Assembly (NCBI GenBank): GCA_027484315.1 | Contig: JAIXTE010000129.1 | Location: forward strand, 1 to 64,000 | Direction of reading: 5' to 3' | DNA from: Burkholderiales bacterium | GTDB lineage: Bacteria > Pseudomonadota > Gammaproteobacteria > Burkholderiales > Burkholderiaceae_B | DNA: 64,000 nucleotides | In this document: piece after piece, positions 19,872-28,220 of the stretch | Position numbering within the stretch: the first letter of the stretch is position 1 | Layout: every line of letters begins with the position of its first letter | Translations under genes and position numbers: made by a program | Notes under the pieces: generated by a model | Told to the model about the DNA's origin: nothing | What the model saw: the letters and a program-made list of their open reading frames with translations, nothing else | Databases searched by the model: none

Positions 19872-20627
19872 ATGAATGATGTTCAAGCCACTCAATCGCG
19901 CGGTGCGTCCAGCTCAATCAAGAGGCTGCTGGGCTACGCACTGGCAGCCTTTTTTTTCGTGGTGTTTTTTTCGTTGGGCACCTGGCAGGTTTATCGCCTT
20001 GATTACAAAATTGATTTGATCGAACGGGTGCAAACCCGAGTGCATGCCAACCCGGTTGCTGCACCCGCCCAAGCGGAATGGATTTTAATCACCCGGGACA
20101 GCCATGAGTATCTGAACGTCAAAGTACAGGGTGAATTGTTGCCCGAATACACCACCCGCGTGCAGGCCACCACAGCGCTTGGGGCTGGGCACTGGTTGAT
20201 GACACCGTTGCGAACCGTCGCTGGTGAAGTGGTCTGGATCAACCGGGGCTACATTCCTCCTGGCGAGACCGATCCCATGACGCCACAAAACACACAAGGC
20301 CTGTTTGAGGTAAAAGGTTTGTTGCGCATGAGCGAGGCCAAAGGTTCATTTCTGCGTGAAAACGACCTCAATGCAGACCGTTGGTATTCACGCGACGTTG
20401 CAGCTTTGTCTGCACGTCACAAATTTGAAAATACGGCACCTTATTTCATTGATGCAGGCAAACCACGCAATCTGGGCGAGGAAATCACGGGCTTTGTTCC
20501 CAAAAGTTACCCGGTAGACGGATTAACTGTAATCAAGTTCCACAACAGCCATTTGGTGTATGCCTTCACTTGGTATGCTTTGGCATTGATGGTGGCGGGT
20601 GTGACTTACTGGTTGAACAGGCGGTAA
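19872..20627 (+). CDS. SURF1 family oxidase-assembly protein
   Basis: A 251-residue protein with one N-terminal helix (LLGYALAAFFFVVFFSLGTWQVYRLDYK), a periplasmic domain (HWLMTPLR...GEVVWINRGYIPP) and a C-terminal helix (HLVYAFTWYALALMVAGVTYWL). The SLGTWQVYRLDYK and VWINRGYIPP motifs are characteristic of SURF1/Shy1, which helps insert heme into subunit I of heme-copper oxidases. It lies 31 bp after cyoD, taking the place where cyoE often sits. Confidence 0.92.
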   Translation: MNDVQATQSRGASSSIKRLLGYALAAFFFVVFFSLGTWQVYRLDYKIDLIERVQTRVHANPVAAPAQAEWILITRDSHEYLNVKVQGELLPEYTTRVQATTALGAGHWLMTPLRTVAGEVVWINRGYIPPGETDPMTPQNTQGLFEVKGLLRMSEAKGSFLRENDLNADRWYSRDVAALSARHKFENTAPYFIDAGKPRNLGEEITGFVPKSYPVDGLTVIKFHNSHLVYAFTWYALALMVAGVTYWLNRR

Positions 20628-20683
20628 GGCCTGCCTGACTGGCCACTAAACCAATATCCAATCTGCAGCAGGGTCCACATCGC

Positions 20684-22021
20684 ATGGCGATTAATTCCGA
20701 CATTGTTTCCATTCGGCAGGGTGCGCGCGCATTTGATGAACTGAATGTGCGCAATGAAACCGGGCACAAGAACATGCTTCACCTGATCCACCTTCGCTGG
20801 CTGGCGGTTGGGGGGCAAATTGCAACCATATTGGTTGCTACCTGGGTGCTGGGTATCCAGTTGCCCTTGTACAACATGCTGGCAGTGATGGTGTGCCTGA
20901 TCGCATTCAATCTGGGCAGCCATTTGCGCTGGCACGAGGAGCGTGTGGTCAGCAACAGGGAGCTTTTCCTCGCCATGTTGGTGGACATTGGCAGCCTGAC
21001 CGCACAGCTTTATTTCACCGGGGGTATCAACAATCCATTCGTGTTTCTTTTCCTGCTGCAGGTTATTTTAAGTGCCGTGTTGCTTCGTACCGAATCAACC
21101 TGGACTGTGGTTGGAATCACAACACTGTGTCTTGCTTTTTTGTCGGAATTCAACAGACCGCTGGTGTGGCCAGTAGGCAGTGCTTACCAGTTGATCGATG
21201 TGTACGCTACGGGTCTTGTGATCTGTTTCGTCCTGAATGCGGCCTTGCTGGTTATTTTCATTACGCGGATCGGGCGCAACCTGCGAGCTGGTTATGGCGC
21301 ATTGGCCAGCCTGCGCCAGCGTGCGGTCGAAGAAGAACACATTGTTCGCATGGGTCTGTTGGCCAGTGGCGCGGCGCACGAACTTGGAACCCCTCTGGCC
21401 ACCATGTCGGTTGTGCTTGGTGATTGGAAGCGCATGCCGGAATTCGCCGAAAATCGCGACATGCTCGAAGAACTGGAAGAAATCGAAGGTCAATTGCTTC
21501 GTTGCAAAAGCATTGTGAGCGGCATCCTGTTGTCTGCTGGTGAAACGCGGGGTGAGTCGTCTTCGAAAACCAGCCTGAATGATTTTTTCGAAGACCTGGT
21601 ACAAGAGTGGGAAAGCAGCCGGCCTGTGCAGCACTTTGAGTATCACAACGGCATTGAACAAGAGTTCGTCGTGGCATTTGACTCCACCGTCAAGCAAATG
21701 GTCTTCAATGTGCTGGACAATGCTCTGGAGGTGTCGCCGAACGGTTTGCACTTCGAGGTGTCCAAGGACAATGTCAACCTGTTCATGACCGTGACAGATC
21801 AAGGTCCGGGCTTTCGGGCAGATATTCTTGAGCAACTGGGTACGCCCTACAATTCAAGCAAAGGCAGGCCCGGTGGTGGTCTGGGGCTATTCCTCGTGAT
21901 GAATGTGGCGCGAACCCTTGGGGGTACCGTGGAAGCCCGAAATTGTGAAGGGGGTGGGGCACAGGTCCGCATGTCCTTGCCCTTGAGTTCACTGGTGTTG
22001 CAGGAGAATCGTTCCGAATGA
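20684..22021 (+). CDS. redox-sensing histidine kinase, RegB/PrrB family
   Basis: A 445-residue sensor kinase with about six membrane helices (residues 33-195). The quinone-binding motif GGINNPF is at 113-119, as in RegB. The H-box is SGAAHELGTPLAT with phosphorylated His232, and Cys274 in LLRCKSIV aligns with the redox-active cysteine of RegB. The catalytic domain shows the N-box FNVLDNALEVSPN and the G-boxes DQGPGF and GGGLGLFL. RegB-type kinases gauge respiration through the quinone pool and cysteine redox state. The next gene is its cognate regulator, overlapping by 4 bases; both follow the cyo operon. Confidence 0.9.
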   Translation: MAINSDIVSIRQGARAFDELNVRNETGHKNMLHLIHLRWLAVGGQIATILVATWVLGIQLPLYNMLAVMVCLIAFNLGSHLRWHEERVVSNRELFLAMLVDIGSLTAQLYFTGGINNPFVFLFLLQVILSAVLLRTESTWTVVGITTLCLAFLSEFNRPLVWPVGSAYQLIDVYATGLVICFVLNAALLVIFITRIGRNLRAGYGALASLRQRAVEEEHIVRMGLLASGAAHELGTPLATMSVVLGDWKRMPEFAENRDMLEELEEIEGQLLRCKSIVSGILLSAGETRGESSSKTSLNDFFEDLVQEWESSRPVQHFEYHNGIEQEFVVAFDSTVKQMVFNVLDNALEVSPNGLHFEVSKDNVNLFMTVTDQGPGFRADILEQLGTPYNSSKGRPGGGLGLFLVMNVARTLGGTVEARNCEGGGAQVRMSLPLSSLVLQENRSE

Positions 22022-22566
22022 GCCAAAGTAGCAGTATGGAAAGGCTTTTGTTGCTGGTTGAAGATGACGAGGCGTTTGCCCGTGTTCTCAAGCGTTCGTT
22101 TGAGAGACGTGGGTATGCGGTGCTGCATGCCGGCAATCTGGATGACATGAATGTGGTGTTGTTGACCCACACGCCCACGCACGCTGTCGTGGACTTGAAG
22201 TTAAGCGGTAATACGTCGGGTCTGACCTGTGTGCAGGCACTGCATGCTCACAACCCGGACATGCTGATCGTTGTGCTGACCGGTTTTGCAAGCATCAACA
22301 CTGCAGTGGAGGCAATCAAGCTGGGTGCTTGCCAGTATTTGGCCAAACCTTCGAATACCGATGACATTGAAGCTGCATTTGGACACATCGCAGGCAATGA
22401 ACCTGTGGAGTTGAGCAACCGACCCACTTCCATCAAGAATCTCGAATGGGAACGCATTCACGAGGTACTTGTGGAAACCGATTTCAATATTTCAGAAACT
22501 GCACGCCGCTTGGGTATGCACCGCAGAACCCTGGCCCGCAAGCTTGAAAAGCGTCGGGTCAAATAA
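22018..22566 (+). CDS. response regulator, RegA/ActR/PrrA family
   Basis: A 182-residue regulator. The receiver domain (residues 8-125) has the acidic pocket VEDD, phospho-acceptor Asp59 in AVVDLKLSG, and Lys in YLAKPSNTDD. The C-terminal Fis-type helix-turn-helix is NISETARRLGMHRRTLARKLEKRRVK, nearly invariant in RegA. RegA controls respiratory, carbon- and nitrogen-fixation genes in proteobacteria; here the adjacent terminal oxidase is a likely target. The start overlaps the kinase stop (ATGA). Confidence 0.92.
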   Translation: MSQSSSMERLLLLVEDDEAFARVLKRSFERRGYAVLHAGNLDDMNVVLLTHTPTHAVVDLKLSGNTSGLTCVQALHAHNPDMLIVVLTGFASINTAVEAIKLGACQYLAKPSNTDDIEAAFGHIAGNEPVELSNRPTSIKNLEWERIHEVLVETDFNISETARRLGMHRRTLARKLEKRRVK

Positions 22567-22578
22567 GGAATTTAAATC

Positions 22579-23076
22579 ATGAGCCTGAAGCCGCACGACG
22601 GATTTGTTTTCAACCACACCATGTTGCGCATTAAAAACCCGGTGGTGTCCGTGGATTTTTATGAACAGGTGTTTGGCATGACTTTGCTCCGAAAACTGGA
22701 TTTTCCGGAAATGTCGTTTTCCTTGTACTTTCTCGCCAAACTGAATGCGGGTGAAATACCGCCTTCGGATGAAGGTGAACGCACCCAGTGGACCTTTTCG
22801 CAACGCGGTGTGCTGGAGTTGACCCACAACTGGGGCACCGAAAGCGATGCCGACTTCAAATACCACGACGGCAATGCGCAACCGCAAGGGTTTGGCCACA
22901 TTTGCTTCGCCGTGCCTGACCTGAACCGCGCTGTGGCCTGGTTTGATGAAAAGGGTCTGGACTATGTGAAACGTCCCGACCAAGGGAAGATGAAAAATGT
23001 CGCCTTTGTGAAAGATCCCGATGGCTACTGGATCGAAATTGTCCAACCGGACCTGTTGGGTGGTCTTGGTCGGTAA
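22579..23076 (+). CDS. gloA: lactoylglutathione lyase (glyoxalase I)
   Basis: A 165-residue glyoxalase I, which turns the hemithioacetal of methylglyoxal and glutathione into S-lactoylglutathione. The four metal ligands are His13 (FNHTMLRIK), Glu80 (GVLELTHNWG), His107 (GFGHICFAV) and Glu153 (WIEIVQP). The glutathione-binding stretch NWGTESD is present. The length is near the class with a longer loop between ligands. A spacing of 12 bp from the regulator gene suggests co-transcription. Confidence 0.94.
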   Translation: MSLKPHDGFVFNHTMLRIKNPVVSVDFYEQVFGMTLLRKLDFPEMSFSLYFLAKLNAGEIPPSDEGERTQWTFSQRGVLELTHNWGTESDADFKYHDGNAQPQGFGHICFAVPDLNRAVAWFDEKGLDYVKRPDQGKMKNVAFVKDPDGYWIEIVQPDLLGGLGR

Positions 23077-23085
23077 GCACAGATA

Positions 23086-23805
23086 ATGAACTCGAATCCC
23101 GCCTACAATCACGAACACATTGTCCACCGCATCGGCTGGTTGCGAGCCGCCACCTTGGGCGCAAACGACGGCATCATTTCAATTTCCAGCCTGTTGGTTG
23201 GCATGGCCAGTAGCGGTGCGGCAGCGCCGGTGATTCTGGCGGCCGGTGTGGCGGGTTTGGTGGCTGGTGCTGCGTCCATGGCTGCGGGCGAGTGGGTGTC
23301 GGTGAAGTCGCAGGCCGATGCCGAAGAAGCAGAGCTTGCGCTGGAACAACGTCACATTGACAACAATCCCAAGCAGGAACTGCTCGAGTTGCAAAGCCTG
23401 TATCAGAAACGTGGTTTGCCTGAAAACCTGGCGCGTGACGTTGCCGTGGCACTGACCAAGCACGATGCCTTGGGTGCCCACGCCCAGGACGAGCTGGGTA
23501 TTACCTTGCACAGTGTGGCCAAGCCCATGCAGGCCGCGTTGGCTTCGGCCCTTACTTTCACAGTGGGTGGCATGGTTCCCCTGTTGGTGTTGCTGCTGGC
23601 CCAGTATCAAACACTGGATTCCAAGGCCACTGTGTTCATGTTGGCTGGTGCAAGTGTTCTGACCCTCTTTCTGACCGGCGCCACTGCTGCGAAGGTGTCG
23701 AATGCGCGCGTGTTGCGTGCCGGTTTGCGCGTAGCGCTATGGGGTTCCGTGTCAATGGGCTTGAGCGCACTGGTGGGGCTGGCGCTCGATGTGCAACTGC
23801 TTTGA
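23086..23805 (+). CDS. VIT1/CCC1 family transporter
   Basis: A 239-residue membrane protein of the vacuolar iron transporter family. GWLRAATLGANDGIISISSLLVGMA and GAASMAAGEWVSVKSQADAEEAEL are signature segments. Five hydrophobic stretches flank a cytoplasmic helical domain (KQELLELQSLYQKRGLPENLARDVAVAL) that binds metal in family members. Iron or manganese export to the periplasm is the likely role in bacteria. It begins 9 bp after gloA. Confidence 0.9.
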   Translation: MNSNPAYNHEHIVHRIGWLRAATLGANDGIISISSLLVGMASSGAAAPVILAAGVAGLVAGAASMAAGEWVSVKSQADAEEAELALEQRHIDNNPKQELLELQSLYQKRGLPENLARDVAVALTKHDALGAHAQDELGITLHSVAKPMQAALASALTFTVGGMVPLLVLLLAQYQTLDSKATVFMLAGASVLTLFLTGATAAKVSNARVLRAGLRVALWGSVSMGLSALVGLALDVQLL

Positions 23806-23816
23806 AGCGGTTGCCT

Positions 23817-24308
23817 TCAGTTCAGCCCTTCTTCACCAGGCAGCAAGGGCAGGGCGATGATTTCAATTCCCTCGTCACGCAGTTCTTCAAATTCTTCGGG
23901 GCTGGCCTGACCACGAATGGCGCGCACAGGTGCTTCTTCGTAGTGAATTTTTCGCGCCTCTTCGGCAAACCGGTCACCCACGTCTTCCGAATGGTTGATC
24001 AAGGCCTGTATGGCCTGCCTGGCCATGACAAAAGCAGTGGCCACATCGACAGAATTCAGTTTTGGTACAGGGATGGGGGGCTGGCTTGATGCAACTCCCG
24101 CAGACTCTGCCGCAGGGGCGGTCTGCCCGACGGCCTGCTTGCCACCAATGTTGATCTTGGAGGGTACTTTCCGAACGGCAGACGTGCCGCACTCAGGGCA
24201 CGTCAACAGCTTTTGCTCGCGTTGGGTGTCAAAGTCCTCGTTGGACCGGAACCAGCCTTCGAAGCGATGGGAGTATTCACACTCCAGGTCATAAATGATG
24301 ATTGCCAC
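23817..24308 (-). CDS. DUF1178 family protein
   Basis: A 163-residue protein beginning at a GTG. IIYDLECEYSHRFEGWFRSNEDFDTQREQKLLTCPECGTSAVRKVPSKINIG is the conserved DUF1178 start, with four cysteines or histidines (Cys, His, CPEC) that look like a zinc ribbon. The C-terminus (VGDRFAEEARKIHYEEAPVRAIRGQASPEEFEEL...LPLLPGEEGLN) is also typical of the family. The role is unknown. It is convergent with the VIT1 gene. Confidence 0.87.
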   Translation of the reverse strand: MAIIIYDLECEYSHRFEGWFRSNEDFDTQREQKLLTCPECGTSAVRKVPSKINIGGKQAVGQTAPAAESAGVASSQPPIPVPKLNSVDVATAFVMARQAIQALINHSEDVGDRFAEEARKIHYEEAPVRAIRGQASPEEFEELRDEGIEIIALPLLPGEEGLN

Positions 24309-24369
24309 AATATTTGTATCTGTCTCGGAATTTGGGTATTTTACAGTGGAATGCTTTGTCTACCGCTGC

Positions 24370-24395
24370 AATCGAATCTCTTCTAGAATTCGATT
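24370..24395. repeat. inverted repeat AATCGAAT/ATTCGATT
   Basis: Exact 8-bp arms at 24370-24377 and 24388-24395 around a 10-base loop, 31 bases upstream of the 117-residue gene. It may be an operator or an mRNA leader hairpin. Confidence 0.5.
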
Positions 24396-24425
24396 AACAA
24401 CCACCAAGACCCAAAAGAGGTTTAT

Positions 24426-24779
24426 ATGTCCCGAAAGAAGTCGCTTGAACCGCATTTGCGTGGCATTGTTGACTTGGTGTCTGCCACACTGGACGAAGGC
24501 ACTCGCCAGGTTGAGGGCGTTCACCGCCGAATTGCTGACATTCCATTTTCTGTTCTGAAAAAGATCCGCCCGATTGCACCGATTTCATCTGCCGTTCACA
24601 TGGTCGAGAAGAAAATCACCCATTCCGCCTATGACACAGTTCGGCTTGTTGCCCGTGTCGGTGCACAGGCGGTACACAATGTGCTGCCCACTGATCCCGC
24701 CAGCCAGGGCATTTCCAAGCCCGAATACAAGATCGATCACGACAGCTTGCGCAAGCAAAAGACTCGTAAAAAACCATGA
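24426..24779 (+). CDS. hypothetical protein, 117 residues
   Basis: A basic, helical protein without signal peptide or membrane segment. It starts MSRKKSLEPHLRGIVDLVSATLDEGT and ends in a lysine/arginine-rich tail (KQKTRKKP). The central stretch (TRQVEGVHRRIADIPFSVL...SSAVHMVEKKITHSAYDTVRLVARVG) recalls the N-terminal region that precedes the catalytic domain in some bacterial PGAP1-like esterases, but no hydrolase domain follows. This resemblance is from memory and uncertain. An AGAGG ribosome site precedes the ATG. It lies just before the sox promoter, on the same strand. Confidence 0.6.
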   Translation: MSRKKSLEPHLRGIVDLVSATLDEGTRQVEGVHRRIADIPFSVLKKIRPIAPISSAVHMVEKKITHSAYDTVRLVARVGAQAVHNVLPTDPASQGISKPEYKIDHDSLRKQKTRKKP

Positions 24780-24790
24780 GTTAAAAGTTC

Positions 24791-24819
24791 TTGCGAAAGA
24801 CACGGTTAGAGTGTAAATT
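24791..24819 (+). promoter_or_regulatory. sigma-70 type promoter of the sox operon
   Basis: TTGCGA (24791-24796) and TAAATT (24814-24819) are separated by exactly 17 bases. The expected start of transcription is near 24826, about 70 bases before soxC. The site starts 11 bases after the stop of the 117-residue gene. Confidence 0.6.
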
Positions 24820-24825
24820 CTACAT

Positions 24826-24841
24826 ATGAGCATATGCGCAT
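24826..24841. promoter_or_regulatory. imperfect palindrome at the sox transcription start, candidate operator
   Basis: ATG-A-GCATATGC-G-CAT has a perfect 8-bp core and matching outer ATG/CAT, with one mismatched pair. It covers the predicted transcription start, the classic place for a repressor. SoxR-type ArsR repressors control sox operons in other bacteria, but no such regulator is encoded in this window. Confidence 0.5.
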
Positions 24842-24896
24842 GTATTAAAAGTTGCTGCGTGCATGGCAGCAGAATAAAGCACTCAGGAGACATTCC

Positions 24897-26261
24897 GTGT
24901 CATTTCAAATCCCCTCCGATACCACGCTGGGGCGCATTCAGCGTGCCCCAGAAAACTTCGTCAGCCGTTCCGACATTGCTTTTGTCAATCGCGCCAGCGA
25001 AACAGATCGCCGCAGTTTCTTCAAAAAAGCGTTTGCTGCAGCCGCAGTGGGCGCAGTGGCTGTTTCGCCGGCCCTTGCAACTGCCGCTAAAGGCGACCCC
25101 GCCATTTTGAATTTGCCTGCCCACACCAAGGGCTTGGGCCAGCCTGTGGCGGCAATGCCGTATGGCATGCCTTCGCAGTACGAGAAAAATCTTCAACGCA
25201 GGGAGTCACCAGGCCTGACCCGCGTGGGCGCAGCTTCGGTGTCGTTTTGCCCCTTGCAGGGCCTGTTTGGCGTAATCACACCGTCTGGCCTGCATTTTGA
25301 GCGCCACCACCAGGGTTGGTGGGACATTGACCCCACGCAACACCGCCTCATGATCAATGGTTTGGTCAAGCGTGAAATGGTGTTCACCATCGATGAATTG
25401 ATGCGCATGGAATCTGTATCCCGCGTACATTTCATCGAATGCGGTGCAAATTCAGGCATGGAATGGGCCAATGTGGCCGTACCCACAGTGCAGTACACCC
25501 ATGGCATGTTGAGCTGTTCCGAGTTCACCGGCGTGCCGCTGATCAAGGTTCTGGAATACTGTGGCGTGGACCTGAAGAAGGGCCGCTACATTCTGGCCGA
25601 AGGTGCGGATGGGTCTTCAATGACTCGCACCATTCCGATGGAAATGGTTGAAAGCGGTGAGGTTTTGTTGACCTATGGCCAAAATGGCGAAATGCTTCGT
25701 CCTGAAAACGGCTACCCCTTGCGCTTGATCGTTCCCGGCGTGCAGGGCGTGAGTTCTGTGAAATACCTGCGCCGCATTGAAGTCGGTGACAAACCCTATG
25801 CAGCCAAAGACGAGGCCGTGCACTACGTGGATTTGATGCCTGATGGCACGCACCGCCAGTACACCTCCATTCAGGAATGCAAGTCGGTGATCACCACGCC
25901 TTCCGGCGGGCAAAAGTTGCTCACACCCGGCTTCTATAACATCACCGGCTTGGCCTGGAGTGGTCGCGGCAAAATCACTGCAGTGGATGTATCCACCGAC
26001 GGTGGTAAAAACTGGAAGTCGGCAACCGTACAAGGCCCCGTGCATGACAAATCGCTGACCCGTTTCAATCTGCCCTGGGTTTGGGATGGCAAAGGTGAAG
26101 TATTGCTTCAAAGCCGCGCAGTCGACAGCACAGGCTATGTGCAGCCGAGTTACCGCACCCTGCGTGAAAAGCGCGATGACAAAAGCATCTATCACAACAA
26201 TGCAATTCAAAGCTGGCGCGTGGACGAGACAGGTGAAGTGCACAACGTGCACGTGGGGTAA
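24897..26261 (+). CDS. soxC: sulfane dehydrogenase subunit SoxC (molybdopterin)
   Basis: A 454-residue molybdenum-cofactor protein of the sulfite-oxidase family. The Tat signal is TDRRSFFKKAFAAAAVGAVAVSPALA. The molybdenum Cys is in HFIECGANSGMEWAN, and the cofactor pocket and C-terminal dimerisation domain (WSGRGKITAVDVSTDGGKNW) are complete. With SoxD it removes six electrons from protein-bound sulfane sulfur in the periplasm. The start is a GTG at 24897, chosen because AGGAGA lies just upstream; the upstream in-frame ATG has no ribosome site. It is the first gene of soxCDYZAXB. Confidence 0.95.
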   Translation: MSFQIPSDTTLGRIQRAPENFVSRSDIAFVNRASETDRRSFFKKAFAAAAVGAVAVSPALATAAKGDPAILNLPAHTKGLGQPVAAMPYGMPSQYEKNLQRRESPGLTRVGAASVSFCPLQGLFGVITPSGLHFERHHQGWWDIDPTQHRLMINGLVKREMVFTIDELMRMESVSRVHFIECGANSGMEWANVAVPTVQYTHGMLSCSEFTGVPLIKVLEYCGVDLKKGRYILAEGADGSSMTRTIPMEMVESGEVLLTYGQNGEMLRPENGYPLRLIVPGVQGVSSVKYLRRIEVGDKPYAAKDEAVHYVDLMPDGTHRQYTSIQECKSVITTPSGGQKLLTPGFYNITGLAWSGRGKITAVDVSTDGGKNWKSATVQGPVHDKSLTRFNLPWVWDGKGEVLLQSRAVDSTGYVQPSYRTLREKRDDKSIYHNNAIQSWRVDETGEVHNVHVG

Positions 26262-26265
26262 GGCC

Positions 26266-27345
26266 ATGACAATCCATTTGAAACTTGATCAAAAACCATC
26301 GGCCTGGCCCAACCGAAAGGGAATTGCTGCAATCCTGTCCATGGTGGTACTTGGATCCACTTTGTTGTTCAGCAACAGTGGCTTTGCTTTTGAAGGCTTG
26401 GGACGCATTGCGACAAGCGATGAAGTCAAGGCATGGGACATCGATGTTCGCCCTGATTTTGTCGGTTTGCCCAAGGGCAGTGGCAGTGTACAAAAAGGCA
26501 TGGATGTGTGGGAAGCGCAGTGCGCCTCTTGCCACGGCGTGTTTGGTGAAAGCAATGAAGTCTTCACCCCCATCGTGGGTGGTACCACCGCAGAAGACAT
26601 CAAGCGCGGGCGCGTACAATCCTTGAAAGACGGATCGTCACCCCAGCGAACCACTCTTATGAAAGTGCCCACTGTGTCAACCTTGTGGGACTACATCAAC
26701 CGGGCCATGCCCTGGACTGCGCCCAAAAGCCTGAGCACTGAAGAGGTGTATGCCGTAACCGCTTACATTTTGAACATGGGTGGTATTGTTGGTGATGATT
26801 TTGTATTGAGTGATTCCAACATTGCTCAGGTTCAAGGCAAAATGCCCAACCGCAACGGCATGCAGAGTAACCACGGAATGTGGCTTGCCTCGGGTAAACC
26901 CGATGTGAAAGAAAAGCGTTGCATGTCAAACTGCAAGCCGGACGCGAAGGTGATTTCCTACTTGCCTGATTACGCCAAGGACGCGCATGGCAATTTGATT
27001 GATCAGAACCGTCTCGTTGGTCCTGTTCGCGGTGTGGTTACAGTTGTGGCCAAGGCTGGCGAAAGTGCGTCAGCACCCAAGGTGAGCATGAGCAGTGGAG
27101 AGTCCCTGTTCAATGCGAATGGATGTGTGGCTTGTCATGGTGTAGACAACAAAAAGCTGGGCCCGTCCGTTCTTGCTGTTGCCAACAAATACGCCGACGG
27201 GAAAGACGCCAAAGCTTACCTTGCCGGCAAAATCAAGACAGGTAGCAGCGGGATTTGGGGTGATATGCCAATGCCTGCCCAAGCGCACTTGTCTGATGAA
27301 GACACCAATGCACTTTCTGACTGGTTTTTGTCCAGGAAGAAGTGA
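26266..27345 (+). CDS. soxD: SoxD, diheme cytochrome c subunit of sulfane dehydrogenase
   Basis: A 359-residue periplasmic cytochrome with a signal segment (IAAILSMVVLGSTLLFSNSGFA). Two heme c motifs are seen, CASCH (residues 86-90) and CVACH (287-291). The first cytochrome domain is the large SoxD type (GVFGESNEVFTPIVGG...YINRAMPWTAPKSLSTEEVYAVTAYIL); the second is a short class I domain with Met in WGDMPMPAQ. It passes electrons from SoxC onward. The ATG is 4 bases after the soxC stop; the longer open frame upstream only overlaps soxC. Confidence 0.95.
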   Translation: MTIHLKLDQKPSAWPNRKGIAAILSMVVLGSTLLFSNSGFAFEGLGRIATSDEVKAWDIDVRPDFVGLPKGSGSVQKGMDVWEAQCASCHGVFGESNEVFTPIVGGTTAEDIKRGRVQSLKDGSSPQRTTLMKVPTVSTLWDYINRAMPWTAPKSLSTEEVYAVTAYILNMGGIVGDDFVLSDSNIAQVQGKMPNRNGMQSNHGMWLASGKPDVKEKRCMSNCKPDAKVISYLPDYAKDAHGNLIDQNRLVGPVRGVVTVVAKAGESASAPKVSMSSGESLFNANGCVACHGVDNKKLGPSVLAVANKYADGKDAKAYLAGKIKTGSSGIWGDMPMPAQAHLSDEDTNALSDWFLSRKK

Positions 27346-27375
27346 ATCGATTGAATTTTTAGGAGGAGTTAGTCA

Positions 27376-27849
27376 ATGAACCAAAACAGACGCACCATGC
27401 TGAAAGCCTCGTCTGGCATGACAGTGCTGGGCCTTGCGGTTGCCGCAGGTTTGATCAAGCCCAACGAAGTGTTTGCAGCAGCGGGTTATCCCGAGAAGGC
27501 ATTCAATGCCAAGTCCATGGATGAACTGATCAAGGCACTGGGTGGCAATATGCCCACAGAAAGCAAAGACATCACCGTAGTGGCTCCCGACATTGCTGAG
27601 AACGGTGCGGTAGTTCCAGTAGGTGCCGATAGCAAATTGGCCAAAACCACCGAAATTTCCCTGCTGGTTTCCAACAACCCCTCCATGATGTCAGCCCAGT
27701 TCATGATCCCGGCCGGCACTGACGCAAAGGTGAATACGCGCGTCAAAATGGGCAAGTCCAGCGATGTATACGCCCTTGTGAAAGCCGATGGCAAGTACTA
27801 CTTTGCCAAGAAAGAGGTCAAAGTGACACTCGGTGGTTGCGGCGGTTAA
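27376..27849 (+). CDS. soxY: SoxY, sulfur-carrier protein subunit
   Basis: A 157-residue carrier. It has a Tat-like signal (NRRTMLKASSGMTVLGLAVAAGL) and the essential C-terminal swinging arm GGCGG, whose Cys binds thiosulfate and its oxidation intermediates. The body (ISLLVSNNPSMMSAQFMIPAGT) matches SoxY. AGGAGG precedes the ATG. It is paired with SoxZ 22 bp downstream. Confidence 0.97.
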   Translation: MNQNRRTMLKASSGMTVLGLAVAAGLIKPNEVFAAAGYPEKAFNAKSMDELIKALGGNMPTESKDITVVAPDIAENGAVVPVGADSKLAKTTEISLLVSNNPSMMSAQFMIPAGTDAKVNTRVKMGKSSDVYALVKADGKYYFAKKEVKVTLGGCGG

Positions 27850-27871
27850 TTCAAAAATACAGGAGAAAAAC

Positions 27872-28183
27872 ATGGGTGATCCAATGAAAATTCGCGCCAA
27901 GGCAAACGGCGACGAAGTGGAAGTGAAAGTATTGATGTCTCACGAAATGGAAACAGGTCAGCGCAAAGCGGCTGATGGAAGCCTGGTTCCGGCCTGGTTC
28001 ATCCAGAACGTGACTGCGAAATGCAACGACAAGGTGGTACTGCAGGCCAATTGGGGACCCGCTGTGTCGAAGAATCCGTTTTTGTCTTTCTCCTTCAAGG
28101 GTGGCAAGGCCGGCGACACAGTGGACGTGACCTGGACTGACAACAAAGGCGATACACGAACAGACAAAACCAAAGTGGCATAA
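27872..28183 (+). CDS. soxZ: SoxZ, sulfur-carrier partner subunit
   Basis: A 103-residue immunoglobulin-like protein starting MGDPMKIRAKANGDEVEVKVLMSHEMETGQRK; PAWFIQNVTAKCNDKVVLQANWGPAVSKNPFLSF is the SoxZ core. It has no signal peptide and is expected to be exported bound to SoxY. AGGAG lies a few bases before the start. Confidence 0.97.
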   Translation: MGDPMKIRAKANGDEVEVKVLMSHEMETGQRKAADGSLVPAWFIQNVTAKCNDKVVLQANWGPAVSKNPFLSFSFKGGKAGDTVDVTWTDNKGDTRTDKTKVA

Positions 28184-28220
28184 TCTCAAGCAGTTGATAA
28201 GCACAATAAAGGGGTGTGAG

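Noticed and set aside
21095-21835. A 246-codon minus-strand frame
   Set aside because: Antisense to the RegB-like kinase; no motif or ribosome site.
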